Notes: generated from the letters alone by a model not told the origin. Numbered from the stretch's first letter, positions 45,817-56,407 are shown. The stretch is 64,000 bases of DNA from Robiginitomaculum sp. (GCA_030949705.1 JAUZSF010000019.1:123601-187600); one strand, 5' to 3'. Made by a program: numbers and translations.

Positions 45817-46443
45817 TTAGCCCTTCTTGCGCCCAAAAAGACTAAATCGGGACCGTTTGCGTTTTTTCTTCTTTTTCGGAGGCGGTGCCCCAACGTCCTG
45901 TCGGCCCGGCAGCAGTGCTTCCTCATATTGTACATTATCCATGCTTTTTTCTTTATTTTCAACAAGATCACTTGCCGGTTCCGGCTCTGGTTCTGCTGGA
46001 TGCCCCTCTTCCACCCTCGCTGCCAATTCCTCTAAAAAGGGGGGCTCATCATTGCTCGACCCAGCAGGTGGGTTGCCCACCTCTGTTTCGGCCTCATCAT
46101 TGACCTCACCCAGATTCTCCAAATGCTGCATCACGGCGGCGATCGCTTCATCCGTACCCAAAGCCTGGCGCCGGGCAATGGCGCAAATGCGCTCTATGGC
46201 GTCGATTGCCAGGATGCCGGTACCAAGATCGGCGGCGCTTAATGCTTCTTTGTCGGCCTGCTCCAAAGACCGCCCTTTTGAATCGGTCAGGCGAAATGAG
46301 GCCTGTTTCGCATCTACCAGTACGACATACTCCCCCGCCAGATAGCTGAAGGCGGTTTTGCCAGGCACCTCTTGCCATTTCAGGCGTTCTTCTTCGGTGG
46401 CGACCAACAGGCGTTTGAGTAAATCTATGGTATGCTTGTGCAT
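45817..46443 (-). CDS. Hypothetical protein with acidic linker and Lys/Arg-rich tail
   Basis: 208 aa, soluble. Residues 1-110 form a compact-looking region ('FSYLAGEYVVLVDAKQASFRLTDSKGRSL'-like beta stretch, then two helices). 110-180 is a low-complexity stretch rich in Glu, Pro and Ala. The C-terminus has a run of five Lys followed by 'RKRSRFSLFGRKKG', strongly basic. Such an end could bind nucleic acid or membrane lipid, but that is a guess. I recognise no family. It converges with tipF, with a 12-bp gap. Confidence 0.65.
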   Translation of the reverse strand: MHKHTIDLLKRLLVATEEERLKWQEVPGKTAFSYLAGEYVVLVDAKQASFRLTDSKGRSLEQADKEALSAADLGTGILAIDAIERICAIARRQALGTDEAIAAVMQHLENLGEVNDEAETEVGNPPAGSSNDEPPFLEELAARVEEGHPAEPEPEPASDLVENKEKSMDNVQYEEALLPGRQDVGAPPPKKKKKRKRSRFSLFGRKKG

Positions 46444-46579
46444 CTATGTGAACCTTCTCAAGAGAGTGCCGCATTACGCTTTGGTCATTCTGTAGCAAGC
46501 AAAATGGGCGCAATCATGTTCATGACGCATTCATTTTGCTAGGTTCATAAAATCCAGACGCTCAATAAGGCTTTTTATC

Positions 46580-46873
46580 ATGGACGAAACAAACCGCCGC
46601 CCTTTTATTAAACGTCTTTTTGCCATTTCACCATTTGGCATATTACGCCTGATCGCCATCAGTGTTGGTGTTGGTCTGGTGCTGGCTTTGCTGAATATTG
46701 ATCCGGCCACGGTATGGAGCGACTTTTTTGGCACCTTTGCCCGCGCCTGGGTTGAAACCTGGCATGCCCTGAGCGATGCCGCGAATTGGGCCTTTGACTA
46801 TTTCATTCTAGGTGCCATTCTGGTTGTACCCATTTTTGTAATTCTGCGTATCGTGAAGGCTTTGCGTAAATGA
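46580..46873 (+). CDS. Small two-helix inner-membrane protein, unknown function
   Basis: 97 aa. Basic N-terminus ('NRRPFIKRLFAISPFG'), helix 1 around 22-42 ('LIAISVGVGLVLALLNI'), an amphipathic middle with several Trp, and helix 2 around 75-92 ('LGAILVVPIFVILRIV'). It may belong to one of the small DUFs found in alphaproteobacteria, but I cannot name it safely. The stop overlaps the lipoprotein start (ATGA), so the two are coupled. Confidence 0.7.
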   Translation: MDETNRRPFIKRLFAISPFGILRLIAISVGVGLVLALLNIDPATVWSDFFGTFARAWVETWHALSDAANWAFDYFILGAILVVPIFVILRIVKALRK

Positions 46874-47682
46874 AGCATATAAAGACCGCCACCAACGGTT
46901 CAGGACTGCCCGGAAACATCATTTTAGGCATGCTGGCGCTGCCATTGGTCCTCGCGGCCTGCAGTTCACCAAACACAGGCGTAGACAGTCGCAACCCGCC
47001 AACCGGAGGCACACCGGCAGAATTTGGATTTCAATACGCCCAGACAATTGCCAAAAATGGAAATTGCGATCAGGCCCTGCCCATTCTTATCTGCCTTGGG
47101 GAACAAGGCCCGGGTTGGGAACTGGCAACCCACAGCAGTGGGGTTTGCGCCCTGGAGGCGGCCAAGCTCTGGACCGGTCCTTTGCAGGTCCGATCCGGTT
47201 TTTTTAGCAAGGCCAGCAAAGTTAGCTATGACAAGCCATATTATCGCTCAAAAGCGGCCCTCAATGCCAAAGGCATGGCCTTGCTGCATCGTTCTGCGGC
47301 GGCCGGATGGCCCGATTCCCAGGCGGTTCTGGTGCGCACACTAACTGGCCCGGGCCATGATGAAGCCGATTTGCGCGAAGCCAAGCTGTGGATCACCCGC
47401 TATGACCATAATCCACGCCGCAAAATCTATGGCAGCAATTCCATAGACAAGGATATCAGAACACAACTGGCCTCCATTACCCCGCCGCCGGCTTCCGATC
47501 CAGCGTGGAAGAAGACCGCCCTGCCAAAAGGCTCTCCACAAGACCCGTTTTGCAAAAGTGTTCTTCATACCGGAGGCTTCCGACCGCACCGTGCTCCTAT
47601 TGCTAAGGAAGCCGAACCAGTTGACGATGATGATTTACCGGCACCGGAAACCGTGGATCGGCTCGGACGGCAAAATCGCTAG
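46870..47682 (+). CDS. Putative lipoprotein, unknown function
   Basis: 270 aa. An 18-residue hydrophilic start, then '[18 protein letters not shown]', a lipobox with the lipidated Cys near residue 31. The mature part has four or five more Cys and helical Ala-rich segments ('[23 protein letters not shown]') somewhat like Sel1 repeats. The C-terminus is acidic then basic. No known domain is certain. It is coupled to the small membrane protein gene and its TAG sits in the same CTAG as the truA stop. Confidence 0.65.
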   Translation: MKHIKTATNGSGLPGNIILGMLALPLVLAACSSPNTGVDSRNPPTGGTPAEFGFQYAQTIAKNGNCDQALPILICLGEQGPGWELATHSSGVCALEAAKLWTGPLQVRSGFFSKASKVSYDKPYYRSKAALNAKGMALLHRSAAAGWPDSQAVLVRTLTGPGHDEADLREAKLWITRYDHNPRRKIYGSNSIDKDIRTQLASITPPPASDPAWKKTALPKGSPQDPFCKSVLHTGGFRPHRAPIAKEAEPVDDDDLPAPETVDRLGRQNR

Positions 47683-48419
47683 TAAAGCACCGTATTCAGA
47701 TACAGCCCATGCGCCGGTGCCACAGGGCCGCAAGCCGCCCGATCACAGGCCAGTAAAGCCTGTCTCAAATCTTCACGCCCCCATTTTCCCGTGCCCACCT
47801 CGACCAGTGAGCCGGTGATCGAGCGGACCTGACGATGCAGATAAGAGCGTGCCGAAAAGAACAAATGAATTTCCCCACCAACCCGGCTGATGCGGATTTC
47901 ATCCAGCGTGCGCATCGGGGTTTTGGCCTGGCATTGCACATCGCGAAACGTGGTAAAGTCATGGGGGCCACCGATCAACACTTGCGCGGCCGCGTGCATG
48001 GCCGCCACATCCAGGGATTGCGGCACCCGCCAGACCCGCCCCCGATCCAGCGCCAGTGGGGGACGGCGATCAATCAGTCGGTAAAGATAGGTGCGTTCAA
48101 CGGCGCCAAACCGGGCCTCAAAATCATCAGCAACAATTTGCGCATTCAATACGGAAATCGGGTTATTGCCCAAATGATGGTTCAAGGCATCGCGCACCGT
48201 ATCGGCGCGCAAATCCTTGTTGAAATCCACATGGGCCACCTGCCCCAGGGCATGCACACCGGCATCGGTGCGCCCGGCCCCAAAAACCTGCACCGGCGCT
48301 TCTTCCAGGGCGCTGGCAGCGCGCTCCAGCTCGCCTTGCACGGTAGGACGATCATCCTGGCGCTGCCATCCACTATAGGGCGCACCATCATATTCTATGG
48401 TCAGTTTAAAGCGGGTCAT
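47679..48419 (-). CDS. truA: tRNA pseudouridine(38-40) synthase
   Basis: 246 aa. Catalytic Asp in '[19 protein letters not shown]', preceded by '[16 protein letters not shown]' and followed by '[23 protein letters not shown]', all TruA landmarks. Isomerises U38-U40 in the anticodon arm. Its ATG overlaps the fmt stop (ATGA). It ends on CTAG shared with the convergent lipoprotein gene. Confidence 0.96.
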   Translation of the reverse strand: MTRFKLTIEYDGAPYSGWQRQDDRPTVQGELERAASALEEAPVQVFGAGRTDAGVHALGQVAHVDFNKDLRADTVRDALNHHLGNNPISVLNAQIVADDFEARFGAVERTYLYRLIDRRPPLALDRGRVWRVPQSLDVAAMHAAAQVLIGGPHDFTTFRDVQCQAKTPMRTLDEIRISRVGGEIHLFFSARSYLHRQVRSITGSLVEVGTGKWGREDLRQALLACDRAACGPVAPAHGLYLNTVLY

Positions 48420-49348
48420 GCCAGCCGCGTGCCTTTGGGTATCGCCTGACCGCGCAAGAAGTCTTCGGCCGCCTGCACGCCCTTGCCTGCCCGTTGCAGG
48501 CGGGTCAGGCGCACCGCCCCATCACCGCAAGCGACCAGCAAATGATCATCCAGCACTTTGCCGGGCGCGCCATGCCCCGCTTCGGGAAGAGCCATCAACA
48601 CCTTGATGCGGACTGGCCCTTTGGGTGAGGGCAGTTCAAACCATGCCCCCGGAAAGGGTGACAGGCCACGGATCAGCCGATCCAGATCTTCGGCCGGGCG
48701 GGACCAGTCAATTCGCGCTTCTTTTTTATCAATTTTGTGGGCATAGGTGACCCCGTCTTCGCTTTGTGGTTTGGCGGTTATTGCCCCGGCTTCCAACGCA
48801 TCCAAAGCCTTTGGCATCAGCGCAGCCCCGGCGGTGGCCAGCTTGTCATGCAAACGGCCCGCCGTGTCGTCGGGGACAATATCCACGCTCTCGCTCATCA
48901 GAACCGGGCCGGTATCCAGACCTTCTTCCATCTGCATCACCTGCACGCCGGTAACGTGATCGCCCGCCATAATGGCGCGCTGGATCGGCGCCGCCCCACG
49001 CCAGCGCGGCAATAGCGAGCCATGCAGGTTCAGGCAGCCAAAGCGCGGCGCCTGCAAAATTTCAACTGGCAGGATCAGCCCGTAGGCAACAATAACGGCC
49101 ACATCCAGATCAAGGGCAGCAAAGGCGGCCTGTTCATCAGCATCGCGCAGGGTTTTTGGGGTGCGGACGGGCAGGCCCAGCGATTGCGCCAGATCATGCA
49201 CCGCGCTTTGACGCAAAGCCTTGCCCCGGCCCGCCGGACGCGGCGGTTGGGTATAGACACAAACAATGTCATGATCCGTTTTTGCCAGCGCTGATAACGC
49301 CGTGGCGGCAAAGGCCGGCGTACCCATAAAGGCGATTCTGAGTGCCAT
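48416..49348 (-). CDS. fmt: Methionyl-tRNA formyltransferase
   Basis: 310 aa. '[14 protein letters not shown]' opens the Rossmann domain, and '[22 protein letters not shown]' holds the catalytic Asn-His motif. The Asp lies in '[13 protein letters not shown]'. A C-terminal OB-like domain binds tRNA. It formylates initiator Met-tRNA. It follows def by 7 bp and overlaps truA, the usual def-fmt-truA order. Confidence 0.97.
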   Translation of the reverse strand: MALRIAFMGTPAFAATALSALAKTDHDIVCVYTQPPRPAGRGKALRQSAVHDLAQSLGLPVRTPKTLRDADEQAAFAALDLDVAVIVAYGLILPVEILQAPRFGCLNLHGSLLPRWRGAAPIQRAIMAGDHVTGVQVMQMEEGLDTGPVLMSESVDIVPDDTAGRLHDKLATAGAALMPKALDALEAGAITAKPQSEDGVTYAHKIDKKEARIDWSRPAEDLDRLIRGLSPFPGAWFELPSPKGPVRIKVLMALPEAGHGAPGKVLDDHLLVACGDGAVRLTRLQRAGKGVQAAEDFLRGQAIPKGTRLA

Positions 49349-49355
49349 GGAGCTG

Positions 49356-49883
49356 TTATTCCGCCGCTTCCAGTGCTTTTTCCCGCGCCGCCTTTTGCAC
49401 TTTTCGAATGGCGCGTTGGCGTTTTAGCCGCGACAGATGGTCAATGAAGAGAACCCCATTCAAATGATCCATTTCATGTTGAATACATACCGCATACAGG
49501 CCCTCGGCCCATTCGGTAACCTCTTCACCATCATAATTCAGATAGCGGATTTTCACCCGCTCCGGGCGCTCCACCTCTTCGAAATAATCCGGCACAGACA
49601 GGCAGCCCTCTTCCCAGGGCAGGGTTTCTTCCACATCTTCCAGAATTTCCGGATTGATGAAATATTGCGGGTTTGGCTCTTCGTCCTTGCCCGCCAGATC
49701 CATCACAATAATGCGCTGGGGTACGCCCACCTGTATCGCAGCCAGGCCGATGCCCGGTGCGGCATACATGGTTTCCAGCATATCATCCATCAGCGCACGG
49801 GTATCATCATCCACGCGCTCGACGGGCTTGGATACCTGTTTCAACACAGGATTGGGTACAATAAGGATGTCTCTGATCGCCAT
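49356..49883 (-). CDS. def: Peptide deformylase
   Basis: 175 aa. The three metalloprotease motifs are intact: '[10 protein letters not shown]', 'EEGCLSVPD' with the metal-binding Cys, and 'QHEMDHLNG' with two metal His and the catalytic Glu. Removes formyl groups from new proteins. First gene of the def-fmt-truA operon. A 75-bp gap separates it from the divergent rmuC. Confidence 0.97.
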   Translation of the reverse strand: MAIRDILIVPNPVLKQVSKPVERVDDDTRALMDDMLETMYAAPGIGLAAIQVGVPQRIIVMDLAGKDEEPNPQYFINPEILEDVEETLPWEEGCLSVPDYFEEVERPERVKIRYLNYDGEEVTEWAEGLYAVCIQHEMDHLNGVLFIDHLSRLKRQRAIRKVQKAAREKALEAAE

Positions 49884-49958
49884 AACTCTGACCTAGGAAG
49901 TCAAAAGGTTTTCGTCAAGCCGCTAACGTGCGCGGCGAATCAGGTATAGAGTATATTT

Positions 49959-51086
49959 ATGGAAGAACAATTGACGAACCTTGCCGCCTCTCCGCTCCTG
50001 CTGCTCATTGGCTTAAGTGCGGCCCTGGCCATTGTGCTGGCACTTGTCGTCAGCCTGTTATTTTTGCGCAATTCCCGGCGCGATGACCCTGCTTTGCAGG
50101 CGCAACTCAAAGCCATGGCAGAACAACAGGCAGCCTTGCGCGGGGCGCTGGAACAGATGGCCGCCGGGACGCAAAGCGGCCATGGGGAGTTAAAACGCAC
50201 CCTGGACGAGCGTCTGGACAAGATGGGCAAACGCCTGAGTGAAGGGCTGGAACAAAGCGGCGAAAAAACCGGCGAACACCTCAAAACCCTGGCCGAGCGG
50301 CTGGCTCTGATCGATCGGGCCCAAAAAAATATCGAAACGTTAAGCCAGGAAGTCACCGGCCTGCAGGCGCTATTGTCCAACAAACAGGCGCGCGGGGCCT
50401 TTGGCGAAATTCAGATGCAGGATCTGGTCAAAACCTTTCTTCCGCCCAGCGCCTATGGGTTTCAGGAAACCCTGAGCAATCATACCCGGGTCGATTGTCT
50501 GATCCGCCTGCCGGCCCCCAATGATGATATTGCGGTGGACAGCAAGTTTCCGCTGGAAAACTGGCGTGCCATGAACGAAGCCCCCGACGCGGATGCCAAA
50601 AAGGCGGCCGCCCGGCTGTTTACTGCCGCGGTGACCAAGCATGTGCGCGATATTGCCGAAAAATATCTTCCGGCCGAAAATATATCCAAACCGGCGATCA
50701 TGTTTTTGCCGTCCGAGGCCATCTATATCGACCTGCATACGCATTTTCCCGATATTATAGAAAAAAGCTTCCGCGCCGGGGTGGCCATTGTCGCCCCCAC
50801 CACCTTTATGGCCACCCTGCATACCATGCGCGCGGTGATGAAAGACGCTCAAATGCGCGAACAGGCCCATGTGATCCAGCGCGAAGTCGAAGTGCTGCTG
50901 GATGATATTTCCCGCCTGGATGAGCGAGTGAAAAAACTGGATACCCATTTCGAACAATCCAAACGCGACATTGGCCAGATTCTCATCTCCACCAACAAAA
51001 TCAAATCCCGCAGCGAAAAAATCGGCGACTTACAGCTGGAAGATGATACCGACAGCACCGTCCTGCCCAAGATTGCAAAAAACTGA
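49959..51086 (+). CDS. rmuC: DNA recombination protein RmuC
   Basis: 375 aa. An N-terminal membrane helix (residues 14-36), a long coiled coil around 45-125, then the PD-(D/E)XK-like nuclease-fold domain ('RGAFGEIQMQDLVK', 'DSKFPLENWRAM', 'VAPTTFMATLHTM'). RmuC limits inversions at short inverted repeats in E. coli. Start ATG at 49959 has only a weak ribosome site. A second helix region closes the protein. Confidence 0.93.
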   Translation: MEEQLTNLAASPLLLLIGLSAALAIVLALVVSLLFLRNSRRDDPALQAQLKAMAEQQAALRGALEQMAAGTQSGHGELKRTLDERLDKMGKRLSEGLEQSGEKTGEHLKTLAERLALIDRAQKNIETLSQEVTGLQALLSNKQARGAFGEIQMQDLVKTFLPPSAYGFQETLSNHTRVDCLIRLPAPNDDIAVDSKFPLENWRAMNEAPDADAKKAAARLFTAAVTKHVRDIAEKYLPAENISKPAIMFLPSEAIYIDLHTHFPDIIEKSFRAGVAIVAPTTFMATLHTMRAVMKDAQMREQAHVIQREVEVLLDDISRLDERVKKLDTHFEQSKRDIGQILISTNKIKSRSEKIGDLQLEDDTDSTVLPKIAKN

Positions 51087-51145
51087 GAGCGCGCTTTGGA
51101 TAAATGTGATAATGTTACAAAAATACTGAAACATTGGAGATTACA

Positions 51146-51607
51146 ATGAAACTCTTTACTGCTTTAGGGGCTGGGACCACCATTATGATTGCCGTACTGG
51201 CCCTGGCCTCGTGCACCGGCCCTTCGCTGGCCAGCGCCCCTGATGCAAAACCTCATGCCGATGCCGGCCCTGCGGTCTATATCGTCAATCTGCACGACGG
51301 TGATGTGGTCTCATCGCCATTTCGGGTGGTATTTGGCCTTTATGGCTATGGGGTGGCCCCCGCCGGGGTGGACAAGGCCAAAACCGGCCATCATCACTTA
51401 TTGATCGATACCACCCTTAGCGCCGAAGAAAAAGAATATGCCATTCCCTCGGATGCCCAACATCGCCATTTTGGTGGCGGCCAGACCGAAGTGGTGCTGG
51501 ACTTGCCCACCGGCAAGCACACCTTGCAACTGATGCTGGGCGATTACAGCCATGTGCCGCTGGCCAATGTGCGTGCCTCAACCCCCATCACTATCGAAGT
51601 GAAATAG
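51146..51607 (+). CDS. DUF4399 family lipoprotein
   Basis: 153 aa from the ATG at 51146 (GGAG upstream; the frame opens earlier at 51134). Lipobox 'LALASC' near residue 20. 'IVNLHDGDVVSSPFRVVFGLYGYGVAP', then 'KTGHHHLLIDT' with three His in a row, and 'HRHFGGGQTEVVLDLPTGKHTLQLMLGDYSH' form the DUF4399 core, an immunoglobulin-like beta fold. Function unknown; the His clusters suggest metal binding. It lies 4 bp before the sugar dehydrogenase. Confidence 0.85.
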   Translation: MKLFTALGAGTTIMIAVLALASCTGPSLASAPDAKPHADAGPAVYIVNLHDGDVVSSPFRVVFGLYGYGVAPAGVDKAKTGHHHLLIDTTLSAEEKEYAIPSDAQHRHFGGGQTEVVLDLPTGKHTLQLMLGDYSHVPLANVRASTPITIEVK

Positions 51608-51610
51608 CCC

Positions 51611-52744
51611 ATGGGTTTGCGGGGCATCTTTATAACGCTGGCCGTTGGCTGGGCCGGTCAGGCGCTGGCTGCGCCAACGGTCATTGGCATTGAACACAGC
51701 GCCCAGGCGGATTTTGAAATTGTCGAGATCACCAAGGATCTGGATACCCCCTGGGGACTGGCATTTTTGCCAGAGGGCGATGCCCTGATCACCCAGCGCC
51801 CGGGCGGTCTGGTGCGGGTCAATCTGCAAAGCGGTAAAGTCACCGATATTCCGGGCGCGCCAGAACCGCTGGTACTGCAACAGGGTGGTTTGCTGGATGT
51901 GGTGCTCTCGCCAAGCTTTGAGACCGACCATCTGGTCTATTTCACCTATGCCGCCGGCACCAAGAAATCCAACCATACAGAGATTGCCCGCGGCCGCCTT
52001 GAAGACAATACCATCAAGGATTTGCAGGTTATCTTTCGCGCCAATACCACCAAGAAAAAGGACGGCGCGCATTTTGGCTCGCGCATCGTTTTTGACCGCG
52101 ATGGATACCTCTTTGCCAGCATTGGCGAGGGTTTTCACTATATGAAAGAGGCGCAAAACCCGGCCAGTCATTTTGGTACCATAATTCGCATTTATCCCAA
52201 TGGCCGCGTGCCTGATGACAACCCGTTTATTGGCCAAAAAGGTGCCGCGCCAGAGATCTATTCCTATGGCCATCGCAATCCCCAAGGCATGGCGCTCAAC
52301 CCGCGCACCGGCGCGCTGTGGGAGCATGAACACGGCCCCATGGGCGGTGATGAGATCAACATTATCGAGGCTGGAAAAAACTATGGCTGGCCCAAGGCCA
52401 CATTTGGCATTGATTATTCGGGGGCCATTATCACGGACTATACCAAACGCCCGGGCATGAAGGATTCCATCCTGCACTGGAACCCTTCCATCGCGCCTTC
52501 GGGCATGGCGTTTTATACCGGCGATCAGTTCCCCCAATGGCAGGGCGATGTATTTGCCGGGGCGCTGGCCGGGCAACATTTGCGCCGGGTGAAATTTCGC
52601 GGCACCAAAGTGATGGCCCAGGAAAAATTGCTGGAAAGTCTGGAGGCCCGCATTCGCGATGTGCGTAATGGTCCGGACGGCGCCCTTTATGTGCTGACAA
52701 ATGGATCAGAGGGCCAATTGATCAAATTGCAGGCGGTTAAGTAA
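51611..52744 (+). CDS. PQQ-type soluble sugar dehydrogenase (aldose sugar dehydrogenase-like)
   Basis: 377 aa with a short signal peptide (cleavage near 'QALAAP'). Six-bladed beta-propeller pattern. 'LDTPWGLAFLPEGDALITQRPGGLVRV' is blade 1, 'HFGSRIVFDRDGYLFASIGEG' carries Asp/His of the active site, and 'YSYGHRNPQGMALNPRTGALWEHEHGPMGGDEINI' the PQQ/Ca pocket. Oxidises aldose sugars in the periplasm, like E. coli YliI. No PQQ synthesis genes are here, so the cofactor must come from elsewhere in the genome or the environment. Coupled with the DUF4399 gene. Confidence 0.88.
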   Translation: MGLRGIFITLAVGWAGQALAAPTVIGIEHSAQADFEIVEITKDLDTPWGLAFLPEGDALITQRPGGLVRVNLQSGKVTDIPGAPEPLVLQQGGLLDVVLSPSFETDHLVYFTYAAGTKKSNHTEIARGRLEDNTIKDLQVIFRANTTKKKDGAHFGSRIVFDRDGYLFASIGEGFHYMKEAQNPASHFGTIIRIYPNGRVPDDNPFIGQKGAAPEIYSYGHRNPQGMALNPRTGALWEHEHGPMGGDEINIIEAGKNYGWPKATFGIDYSGAIITDYTKRPGMKDSILHWNPSIAPSGMAFYTGDQFPQWQGDVFAGALAGQHLRRVKFRGTKVMAQEKLLESLEARIRDVRNGPDGALYVLTNGSEGQLIKLQAVK

Positions 52745-52829
52745 TTATAATCCTATAGCTCTGCATGCCCATGCTTTGCCCTTCGTGGACACATCCGCGT
52801 CGGAGATTCATTGCGTGTATAACTCTCTA

Positions 52830-53066
52830 TCGAGATATTTTTAATTTATGCAAATGTAATAAAAATTATTATTAATATATTATAATTTGTTATAATATTA
52901 CATAACAATCATATATTATTATATCGTTTGATATTCAACAACCTATCTGATATTGTATATCCTTTATGGGGGAATTGATATTTTGTATTGCTTTACCATA
53001 TCAACACTATGACTTGAATTTATACTTTCCTCACTCGCTTTAATTAACTTATATATTTGGGGTTAC
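52830..53066. other. Extremely AT-rich intergenic island
   Basis: Only 4 of the 60 bases at 52861-52920 are G or C, against a GC-rich surround. A 22-bp AT-only inverted repeat sits at 52877-52898 (ATATTATAA, four-base gap, TTATAATAT), and TATAAT occurs at 52881 and 52891. No gene is seen in 52745-53069. It lies just before a small secreted-protein gene and may act as its control region. Confidence 0.7.
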
Positions 53067-53069
53067 ACT

Positions 53070-53531
53070 ATGAACAAGATCATTCCAATATTGCTTTCTG
53101 CCAGCATCGCCTCTGGTGCTTTTCTGGTACCCACCATCACTTCTGCACAGGATGTGCTTAAAAAAAGGGAAAACACCCGCTATTACCGGGTTATCAATCT
53201 AGACTTCAAACCGGGACACACCGACGCAGCCTGGGATATCCTTTACGACAAAATTGCCCCTGCAGTGCGGGCCATGGACAAGGATTTTGTGGCGCTGGAC
53301 TGGGAATCCGGTCCTTGGGACTCAACCGTTTATATCACGCTGGACGAGGGATATGGATCCTTGGAATATGCGACCTCGCCCCAAAACGCAGCCTTTATGG
53401 CATCCTTGGCCAAACTGCAAGGTGGTGAAGACGCCGCCAAAAAGGTGATGCAGGAATGGGCTTCGCATATTGATAATGACAGCACGGGTCTGGCGCATAT
53501 GCACCTGCCGCCGCCGACCAAAGACAAATAG
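53070..53531 (+). CDS. Secreted small protein, possible dimeric alpha/beta-barrel fold
   Basis: 153 aa. Signal peptide 'MNKIIPILLSASIASGAF' with cleavage near 'TSAQD'. The mature part has a strand-helix-strand pattern ('YYRVINLDFKPGHTDAAWDIL', 'FVALDWESGPWDSTVYITL') like NIPSNAP/ABM-fold proteins but with no active-site signature. I cannot give a function. The ATG at 53070 has GGGG about 8 bases upstream, right after the AT-rich island. The next gene, on the other strand, is also an ABM-fold protein. Confidence 0.6.
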   Translation: MNKIIPILLSASIASGAFLVPTITSAQDVLKKRENTRYYRVINLDFKPGHTDAAWDILYDKIAPAVRAMDKDFVALDWESGPWDSTVYITLDEGYGSLEYATSPQNAAFMASLAKLQGGEDAAKKVMQEWASHIDNDSTGLAHMHLPPPTKDK

Positions 53532-53587
53532 GAAAACGGATATGGGCGCAGCGCAAACGCGTTGCGCCCATTCGCCATCCCGACCGG

Positions 53588-53893
53588 TTACATCAGTTTG
53601 GTGGCCCCGCCGGCTTCATAGGCCGAAACGCTGGCCCCGGCGCGTTTGGCGCCCATAATGGCTTCCATAAACTTGGCCATATGCGGGGTCTGCATATGCG
53701 CATCCAGTGCGGCCTGATCGATCCACACCTCGAACAAACGAATGCGGCACGGATTGCCAATATCAATGGAAAAGCAATAATCAATACAGCCGGTTTCCTT
53801 TAAAGTGGCAGCCACCATTTCATTGCCCGCCTCCAGAATAGCGGCAATTTCCGCCTCGGATTCCATATCAATATAGCCACCAACAATAATCAT
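53588..53893 (-). CDS. Putative quinol monooxygenase-like (ABM-fold) protein
   Basis: 101 aa. 'MIIVGGYIDMESEAEIAAILEAGNEMVAATLKETGCIDYCFSID'-type start (strand, helix, strand), 'FEVWIDQAALDAHMQTPHMAKFM' with the conserved 'W...ALDAHmqTpHm' of YgiN-like proteins. Dimeric alpha/beta barrel. Family members oxidise quinols, but many have no proven reaction. It is 31 bp downstream of uvrD on the same strand. Confidence 0.83.
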   Translation of the reverse strand: MIIVGGYIDMESEAEIAAILEAGNEMVAATLKETGCIDYCFSIDIGNPCRIRLFEVWIDQAALDAHMQTPHMAKFMEAIMGAKRAGASVSAYEAGGATKLM

Positions 53894-53924
53894 TTTTTCG
53901 TCCTCTATCTATTTGGTTTTATTC

Positions 53925-56215
53925 TTAGGCCTTTTCGACAAATCCGGCCATGACTTTTTTGGCCCCTGCCTTGTCAAAACTGACGCTCAATTTGTCGCCA
54001 TCGATTTGCGTGATACGGCCATAGCCAAATTTCTGGTGGAAAATACGCATGCCTTTTTTCAGCCCGTTTGAGCTTTGCTTGTCTGCGCCCAGGCGCTGTG
54101 CCGACCCCTCAATGGTCTTGGCGCGCACATTGTCTTTATTGGCCTGAAAGCGCGCCCAGCCGGGGCTGTTATAGGTCGAGCGCGCCTCTTCGAAACCGAC
54201 TTCGGCGTGGCCACCCTCATCACGGTTGTAATAACCGGTATCGGCCTGGGCCTCCACGTGTTCGGGGGGCAGTTCGTCGACAAAGCGCGAGGGCAAAACG
54301 CTCTGCCAGCGGCCATAAATCTGTCGGTTGGCGGCAAAATAGATAATCGCCTGTTCCCGCGCCCGGGTCAGGCCCACATAGGCCAGGCGGCGCTCTTCTT
54401 CCAGCGCCTCTACCCCGCCCTCGTCGAGCGACCGTTGCGAAGGAAATACACTTTCCTCCCAGCCCGGCAGAATGACCAGCGGAAACTCCAGCCCCTTGGC
54501 CGCGTGCAGGGTCATCAGGCTGATCTGGTCATCGGTTTCGGTGCGGGTGTCCAGTTCGGAAACCAGCGCCACATGTTCCAGATAACCATCCAGCGTATCA
54601 AACGCCCCCATGGCCTGAACCAGTTCTTTCAGATTATCCAGTCGTCCCTGGGCCAGCGGGCTTTTGTCGGCCATCCACATGGCGCTATAGCCGCTTTCAT
54701 CGAGAATGATCTCGGTCAGTTCCCCATGGGGCAGACTTTTCGCCATTTCCCGCCAGCGATCAATGTCGGAAAGCAACATGCGCAGGCCAGTGCGCGCCTT
54801 GCCGCCAATCTCGTCCGTGGCGATCACATGGCGGCAGGCCTCCTGCAGGGGCACCTCCATGGAACGGGCCAGCTGTTGCAATTTTTGCACCGAAGTGGCC
54901 CCAATGCCGCGCTTGGGTACATTGATAATCCGCTCGAACGCCAGATCATCGGCACCGGATTTTACGGCCCGTAAATAGGCATGAGCATCGCGGATTTCGG
55001 CCCGTTCAAAAAAACCGCGGGCCGCCCACCACCCGGTAAGGCAGGCCGAGTTGAATAAAGCGATCCTCAAAAGCGCGCATTTGCCAGGAGGCCCGGACCA
55101 GCACCGCACAATCGGCATAGGTGCGTTCTTTGGAATACCAGTTTTCGATCTCTTCACAGGCGGCGCGGGCCTCGGCCTCGCCATCCCAGACCCCGCGCAC
55201 GGCCACCTTTTCGCCGCCAGCCTCATCGGTCCACAGGGTCTTGCCCAGCCGCCCCTTATTGGCGGTAATCAGGCCCGAGGCCGCCCCCAGAATATGCTCG
55301 GTCGAGCGGTAATTGCGCTCCCAGGCGCACCACTTTGGCACCCGGAAAATCCTTTTCAAAGCGCAGGATATTGTCTACCTCGGCACCGCGCCAGCCATAA
55401 ATGGACTGATCGTCATCGCCGACCACGCAAAGATTGGACGTGCCGCGGGCCAACAGGCGCAACCACAAATATTGCGCCACATTGGTGTCCTGATACTCGT
55501 CCACCAGCAAATAGCGAAAGCGCCGGTGATACTCGAACAGGACATCATCATGGGTAAGGAAAATATTCAGGGTGTGCAGCAAAAGATCACCAAAATCACA
55601 GGCGTTCAGCACTTTCAGGCGCTCCTGATACACTCCATAGAGCTTGGCCCCCTTGCCGTTGGCAAAGCTGTAACCGTCCTGCGCGCCCAGCTTGTCCGGG
55701 CCAAGACCGCGATTTTTCCAGCCATCAATCAGCGAAGCCAGATGGCGGGCGGTCCAGCGTTTTTCATCAATGTTCTCGGCGGTAATCACCTGTTTCAGCA
55801 GGCGTAATTGGTCGTCGGTATCCAGAATGGAAAACGAGGATTTCAGCCCCACCAGCTCTGCATGGCGGCGCAAAATCTGCGCCGAGATGGAATGAAACGT
55901 GCCCAGCCATTGCAACCGCTCGACCGCATCACCGATCAGCGTGCCCACCCGGTGGCGCATTTCGCGGGCCGCCTTGTTGGTAAAGGTGACGCACAGAATT
56001 TCCCACGGATTGGCCTGGCCCATATTGAGGATATGCGCCAGCCGCGTGGTCAGCACCCGGGTTTTGCCCGTGCCTGCCCCGGCCAGTACCAAAACCGGAC
56101 CTTCCAAAGCCTCAACCGCTTCGCGCTGTTCGGGGTTTAGCCCCTCCAGATACGGCGCCGGCCCCGCCGGGGCGTGGGCACGGGCCAGATCCGATATTTT
56201 TTGGGTTTCGGCCAA
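53925..56215 (-). CDS. uvrD: UvrD/PcrA-type DNA helicase (two frameshifts)
   Basis: About 762 aa after removing one base from the three C's at 55320-55322 and one from the seven A's at 55008-55014 (plus-strand letters). That joins 'KVVRL' to 'ERNYRSTEHILGAASGLI' and 'VVGGPRFF' to 'ERAEIRDAHAYLRAV'. SF1 motifs: Walker A 'GAGTGKTRVLTTRLA', 'LLVDEYQDTN', 'GDDDQSIYGWRGA', and 'LMTLHAAKGLEFPLV'. The C-terminus 'FGYGRITQIDGDKLSVSFD' is the PcrA-like Tudor domain. Removes damaged strands in excision and mismatch repair. Confidence 0.92.
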
Positions 56216-56407
56216 TGGGTTTGCTCATTCAGAATCGAAAACGAAGCACGAACATAGCACGGCAAATGCGAAACGCACGCCCTGTTCGCACGGGGAATAT
56301 GTATATATCCTTCAAGGATCTTCGTCGGCCCTGCGCACCACCTCAAGACAAGCTCGACTTTGCCCCGTCTCAGGATGGGGAACGCATAGTGGCGGTCAAA
56401 ACGCTCC

